Positions 60,388 to 64,000 of a stretch of 64,000 nucleotides of DNA are shown here, one piece after another. A program made the translations under genes and the position numbers. A model generated the notes under the pieces. It was not told the origin of the DNA. It made no database searches and saw nothing but the letters and a program-made list of their open reading frames with translations. Origin of the DNA: Pantanalinema rosaneae (GTDB lineage Bacteria > Cyanobacteriota > Cyanobacteriia > Leptolyngbyales > Leptolyngbyaceae); assembly GCF_050753385.1 (NCBI RefSeq), contig NZ_JBLZFZ010000009.1, positions 1-64,000 on the forward strand, given 5' to 3'. The first letter of the stretch is position 1, and each line of letters starts with the position of its first letter.

Positions 60388-63363
60388 ATGGGGCATGTCC
60401 ATCCACTCACTCAGGTCAATCCCTTGGCTGCCGATCCTTCTTCCACCAAACCCATGTTGATTCTCGTTGACGGGCATTCGCTTGCCTTTCGCGCCTATTT
60501 TGCGTTTGCTAAAGGTCGTGATGGAGGGCTGAGAACCAAAAGCGGCATTCCGACCAGTGTTGCCTATGGTTTCCTGAAGGCATTGTTGGAAGTGATGGAA
60601 ACCGAACAGCCGCAGTATGTGGCGATCGCATTTGACATGGGGGAGAAAACCTTTCGGCATGAAGCAGATACCACTTATAAGGCGGGAAGACCGGATGTGC
60701 CGGAGGATTTTTTACCTAACCTGGCAAATCTGCAAGAGTTATTAGCAGTTTTGAATTTGCCTGTGCTGACGGCTCCTGGTTATGAGGCGGATGACATTAT
60801 TGGGACGCTAGCTCGTCGTGCCAGCCAGAATGGATTTCAGGTCAGGATTCTGAGTGGCGATCGGGATTTATTTCAATTAATTGATCCGGATGAAACTGTC
60901 AAAGTGTTGTATCTCAGCAGCACGTTTGGTAAAGGTACCCCTCCCCCTAAGGAGTTTGGCGTGGAGGAGGTGAAGGCTAAGATGGGGGTGTTACCGTCGC
61001 AGGTCGTGGATTTTAAAGCGCTGTGTGGTGACTCTTCGGATAATATTCCTGGGGTGCGCGGTATTGGGGAGAAGACAGCAACTCAATTGCTGAATACCTA
61101 TGGTTCGCTAGAGCAGGTGTATGCGGCGATCGAGCAGATTAAGGGAGCCACCCGCAAGAAGCTGGAGGAGGGACGAGATAATGCCCTGCACTCACAATAT
61201 CTGGCACAAATTCATCTGGATGTGCCACTTGATATTGAGCTAGAGAATTGTAGATTAAAAGGGTTTGATCAAGATGTGGTTCTACCCTTTTTAGAAAAGC
61301 TAGAGTTTCGTTCGTTTATTAAGCGGTTTCAAAAACTTCAACAACAGTTTGGCGGTAGTTCAGTAGAAGCGATCGCGGAGGTGGAGACAACACTAGACGC
61401 TTTACCTGAACGACCACAGATTGAGGGACTGACGATCGCGCAGGAGGATGATGATCTGTGGTTCTTTAGCCCGGAAGAAACCGAACTCGCTCGTAGCAAA
61501 CCGAAGATCGTCCTGACTCCCCAGATTATTGACACGCCAGAAAAACTGCAAACTTTGGTGCAATCGTTACAAACGCGCAACCACCCGGAAACACCCGTTG
61601 CCTGGGATACGGAAACGACTTCTCTGGAACCGCGTGATGCCGGGTTGGTGGGGATTGGTTGTTGTTGGGGAAATCAGCCGAATCAAGTGGCTTATATCCC
61701 GATCGGGCATACAAATGGTGCCAATTTGAATCGCGATCTGGTATTAGAGGCGTTGCGCCCAATCCTGGAGCATCCGAACTATCCGAAGGTGTTGCAGAAT
61801 GCCAAGTACGATCGCCTGGTATTGCAATTTCAAGGAATTCAGCTGGATGGTGTTGTCTTCGATACGCTGTTAGCCAGTTATGTGATTAATCCGGAGGAAA
61901 GTCACAATTTAAGTGATTTAGGACGCAAGCATCTAGGGATCATTGCGAAAAGCTATGAACAATTGGTTCCTAAAGGTAAAACGATCGCGGACATCGAGAT
62001 TCCAGCCGTAGCGGATTACTGCGGGATGGATGCTTATACCACGTTTCAACTGATGCCAATTTTGATGGCAGAACTAGAACAAACTCCAGCCCTAAAACAA
62101 TTACTTTTAAATGTAGAGCAACCCTTAGAACCAGTGTTGGCGGCGATGGAAGCGTTGGGAGTGCGCATTGATTGTGCCTATTTGAAGGAACTATCTCAAC
62201 ATTTGGAGCAAGAGTTAGCGGAAATTGAACAACGGGCTTATGAAATAGCCGGTGCAACCTTTAATCTCAGTTCTCCAAAACAGTTAAGTCAATTGTTGTT
62301 TGAGACGTTAGGACTCGATCGCAAGAAGTCCCGCAAAACGACGTTGGGGTATTCTACGGATGCCGTGGTATTGGAGAAATTGCAGGGTGATCACCCGGTG
62401 ATTGATGTGATTGTTGACCATCGCACTTTGGCAAAACTGAAGTCTACCTATGTTGATGCGTTGCCTAACCTGATGCGGCAGGATACTGAGCGAGTTCATA
62501 CCAATTTCAACCAAACGATTACCGCTACAGGTCGCTTGTCCTCATCGAACCCGAATCTACAAAATATTCCGATTCGTACAGCCTTTAGTCGGCAAATTCG
62601 CAAAGCGTTTATTCCAGAACCGGGTTGGGTGATTGTGGCGGCTGATTATTCCCAGATTGAACTCCGGATTTTAGCGCACCTGAGTCAAGAACCTGTGTTA
62701 ATTGAGGCATACCAAAATCGACAAGATGTGCATACGTTGACCGCACAACTGCTGTTTGAGAAGGAGGCTGTCACGGTAGAAGAACGGCGGTTAGGTAAAA
62801 TTATCAACTTTGGGGTGATTTATGGCATGGGAGCCTCGCGGTTTGCTCGGGAAGCGAATGTCGCTCGTAAACAAGCCCAAACCTTTATCGATCGCTTTAA
62901 TGAACGCTATTCCAGGGTATTCCGTTATTTGAAGCAAATGCAGCAAGAGGCGATCGCCCAGGGGTATGTGGAAACGATTCTGGGACGGCGACGATACTTT
63001 AACTTTGCGGGTTCGGAACTCAAGAAATTGCGAGGTATGCCTCCTCAGGAATTAAATCTGGATAGTATTAAAACCCGTGATAAGAATGATGCTCAACTCC
63101 TGCGGGCAGCGGCAAATGCCCCGATTCAAGGATCGAGTGCGGACATCATTAAAGTGGCAATGGTTAAACTTCAGCAGCAGTTAGCGGGGTACAATGCCCG
63201 GATGTTGTTGCAAGTCCATGATGAACTGATATTAGAAATGCCGCTTGAGGAATGGGATACATTAAAATCGACAATTCAGTCAACAATGGAATCGGCGGTA
63301 AAACTGTCTATCCCATTAATGGTAGAAATTCATGCCGGAAGTAACTGGATGGAGGCGAAATAA
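60388..63363 (+). CDS. polA: DNA polymerase I
   Basis: 991 residues with all three domains. The 5'-3' exonuclease (~20-310) has LILVDGHSLAFRAYFAF, YEADDIIGTLARR and the H3TH GVRGIGEKTATQLL. The 3'-5' exonuclease has intact motifs: AWDTETTSLEPRD, LQNAKYDRLVLQ and YCGMDAYTTFQ. The polymerase has VAADYSQIELRILAHLS, KIINFGVIYGMGASRFA and LLQVHDELILEMP. Proofreading should be active, unlike in some family members. Housekeeping replication and repair enzyme. Confidence 0.97.
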   Translation: MGHVHPLTQVNPLAADPSSTKPMLILVDGHSLAFRAYFAFAKGRDGGLRTKSGIPTSVAYGFLKALLEVMETEQPQYVAIAFDMGEKTFRHEADTTYKAGRPDVPEDFLPNLANLQELLAVLNLPVLTAPGYEADDIIGTLARRASQNGFQVRILSGDRDLFQLIDPDETVKVLYLSSTFGKGTPPPKEFGVEEVKAKMGVLPSQVVDFKALCGDSSDNIPGVRGIGEKTATQLLNTYGSLEQVYAAIEQIKGATRKKLEEGRDNALHSQYLAQIHLDVPLDIELENCRLKGFDQDVVLPFLEKLEFRSFIKRFQKLQQQFGGSSVEAIAEVETTLDALPERPQIEGLTIAQEDDDLWFFSPEETELARSKPKIVLTPQIIDTPEKLQTLVQSLQTRNHPETPVAWDTETTSLEPRDAGLVGIGCCWGNQPNQVAYIPIGHTNGANLNRDLVLEALRPILEHPNYPKVLQNAKYDRLVLQFQGIQLDGVVFDTLLASYVINPEESHNLSDLGRKHLGIIAKSYEQLVPKGKTIADIEIPAVADYCGMDAYTTFQLMPILMAELEQTPALKQLLLNVEQPLEPVLAAMEALGVRIDCAYLKELSQHLEQELAEIEQRAYEIAGATFNLSSPKQLSQLLFETLGLDRKKSRKTTLGYSTDAVVLEKLQGDHPVIDVIVDHRTLAKLKSTYVDALPNLMRQDTERVHTNFNQTITATGRLSSSNPNLQNIPIRTAFSRQIRKAFIPEPGWVIVAADYSQIELRILAHLSQEPVLIEAYQNRQDVHTLTAQLLFEKEAVTVEERRLGKIINFGVIYGMGASRFAREANVARKQAQTFIDRFNERYSRVFRYLKQMQQEAIAQGYVETILGRRRYFNFAGSELKKLRGMPPQELNLDSIKTRDKNDAQLLRAAANAPIQGSSADIIKVAMVKLQQQLAGYNARMLLQVHDELILEMPLEEWDTLKSTIQSTMESAVKLSIPLMVEIHAGSNWMEAK

Positions 63364-63428
63364 ATCTTTCCCAAAACTTTTCAGGATCTACATCTTCTAA
63401 CCAGTCTCATCCCCTGTGGGTATAGATC

Positions 63429-64000
63429 ATGTACCGTCGTGTTGCTCCCTATGTTGTGTCTATTGCTGCTGTCGCGATCGCTTTACTGCTGACATTGTGG
63501 CTAAGCCCTGTTTTAAGCCGACCAACGGCAGCATTTTTCTACCTGGCGGTGATCGCTAGCTCCTGGTATGGAGGATGGCAACCTGGGATCGTTACCGTTC
63601 TCCTATCCGCCGGTGTAATCAACTACTGGCTACTCCCACCGTTACAACAGTTCAAAATGAGTCACCCGAATGATGTGCTCTGGTTAGCCATCTTTGTTGT
63701 TGTGGCTTCTATGATCAATCTGTTAAGCACCAATTTACGCTTTAGTAAGCACCAGGTAGAACGCCTGAGTCAACAACTGCACACTGAAAATGCTAACCAA
63801 CTCAAAATGGCGTTAGCAGCAGCCCGGATGGGCATGTGGGACTGGAATATTGTCACGGGGGAGATTACCTGGTCACCGGAACATGAGCAGTTATTTGGCT
63901 TTGCTCCCAATACGTTTGATGGCAAGTATGAAAGCTTTGAGGCGCGGATTCATCCGGACGATCGAGGCGGAATTACGCAGGCAATCCAACACGCTTTACA
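63429..64000 (+). CDS. Membrane sensor (DUF4118 plus PAS), cut by window edge
   Basis: Open from the ATG at 63429 to the edge, 190 codons seen. The first ~100 residues are a membrane domain of four helices, DUF4118/KdpD-like (FFYLAVIASSWYGGWQPGI, ITVLLSAGVINYWLLPP-type). Then a short coiled stretch and a PAS domain (LAAARMGMWDWNIVTGEITW, then FGFAPNTFDGKYESFEARIHPDDRG). This is the start of a histidine kinase or similar sensor; the output domain lies outside the window. Confidence 0.75.
   Translation, partial: MYRRVAPYVVSIAAVAIALLLTLWLSPVLSRPTAAFFYLAVIASSWYGGWQPGIVTVLLSAGVINYWLLPPLQQFKMSHPNDVLWLAIFVVVASMINLLSTNLRFSKHQVERLSQQLHTENANQLKMALAAARMGMWDWNIVTGEITWSPEHEQLFGFAPNTFDGKYESFEARIHPDDRGGITQAIQHAL

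Overview
This window is from a cyanobacterium, most likely a filamentous non-heterocystous one of the Leptolyngbya type. Cyanobacterial signs are the very frequent HIP1 octamer GCGATCGC, a fused ModBC, a CBS-CP12 fusion, a cyanobacterial PTPA-type sorting signal, HesA/HesB/FdxH-type nif accessory genes, and a CnfR/PatB-type activator inside the nif cluster. About 29 kb of the window is one compact, uninterrupted nif island, with no excision element in nifD. No rRNA, tRNA, insertion sequence or CRISPR array was found.

Layout. (1) 1-2707, minus strand: a small gene, a P-loop ATPase and a TPR protein cut by the window edge. (2) 3118-5827: molybdate import, modA and fused modBC. (3) 5846-7439, minus: three nif-associated genes (helical protein, cupin, ArsC/Spx-like protein), then a 965-bp AT-rich divergent control region and cnfR at 8405. 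(4) 10041-21315, minus: a 2Fe-2S protein and nifT, nifZ, nifV, nifK, nifD, nifH, nifU, nifS, fdxN and nifB, read from nifB toward nifT. (5) 21316-23698: the nifB control region, three small unknown genes and the nifP control region. (6) 23699-33419, plus: nifP, small genes including an unlisted 38-residue membrane protein, a Mo-nitrogenase C-terminal-family protein, nifE, nifN, nifX, DUF269, a CCE_0567-type protein, nifW, hesA, hesB, fdxH, feoA, fdxB and a CBS-CP12 protein. The nifB and nifP control regions share repeated TGAGTACA and AAATACTC-type elements, which would let CnfR switch on both arms together.

(7) 33623-38511: a methyltransferase, a methylglyoxal-synthase/lipid-kinase fusion, an MGDG-synthase-type glycosyltransferase and a GH1 glycosidase. 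(8) 38621-44171: a complete polyhydroxybutyrate (PHB) locus, phaA-phaB-phaE-phaC with a divergent phasin and a ribbon-helix-helix protein whose C-terminus carries a phasin-like motif. (9) 44915-50026: malate synthase, isocitrate lyase with a cysteine-bearing tail, a small monooxygenase-fold protein and a malate:quinone-oxidoreductase-like enzyme. This is a glyoxylate-shunt module, uncommon in cyanobacteria, lying next to the PHB genes. Together they suggest storage of acetyl units and their return to C4 acids, perhaps supporting dark or microoxic nitrogen fixation; this link is inference.

(10) 50023-64000: ligA, a small membrane protein, a UbiD-family decarboxylase, a PTPA-CTERM secreted protein, a NYN-domain protein, a tandem pair of near-identical small RNA genes, a HAD phosphatase, a CDF-like transporter lacking its usual aspartates, two related small single-helix membrane proteins missed by length cut-offs, polA, and the start of a sensor kinase.
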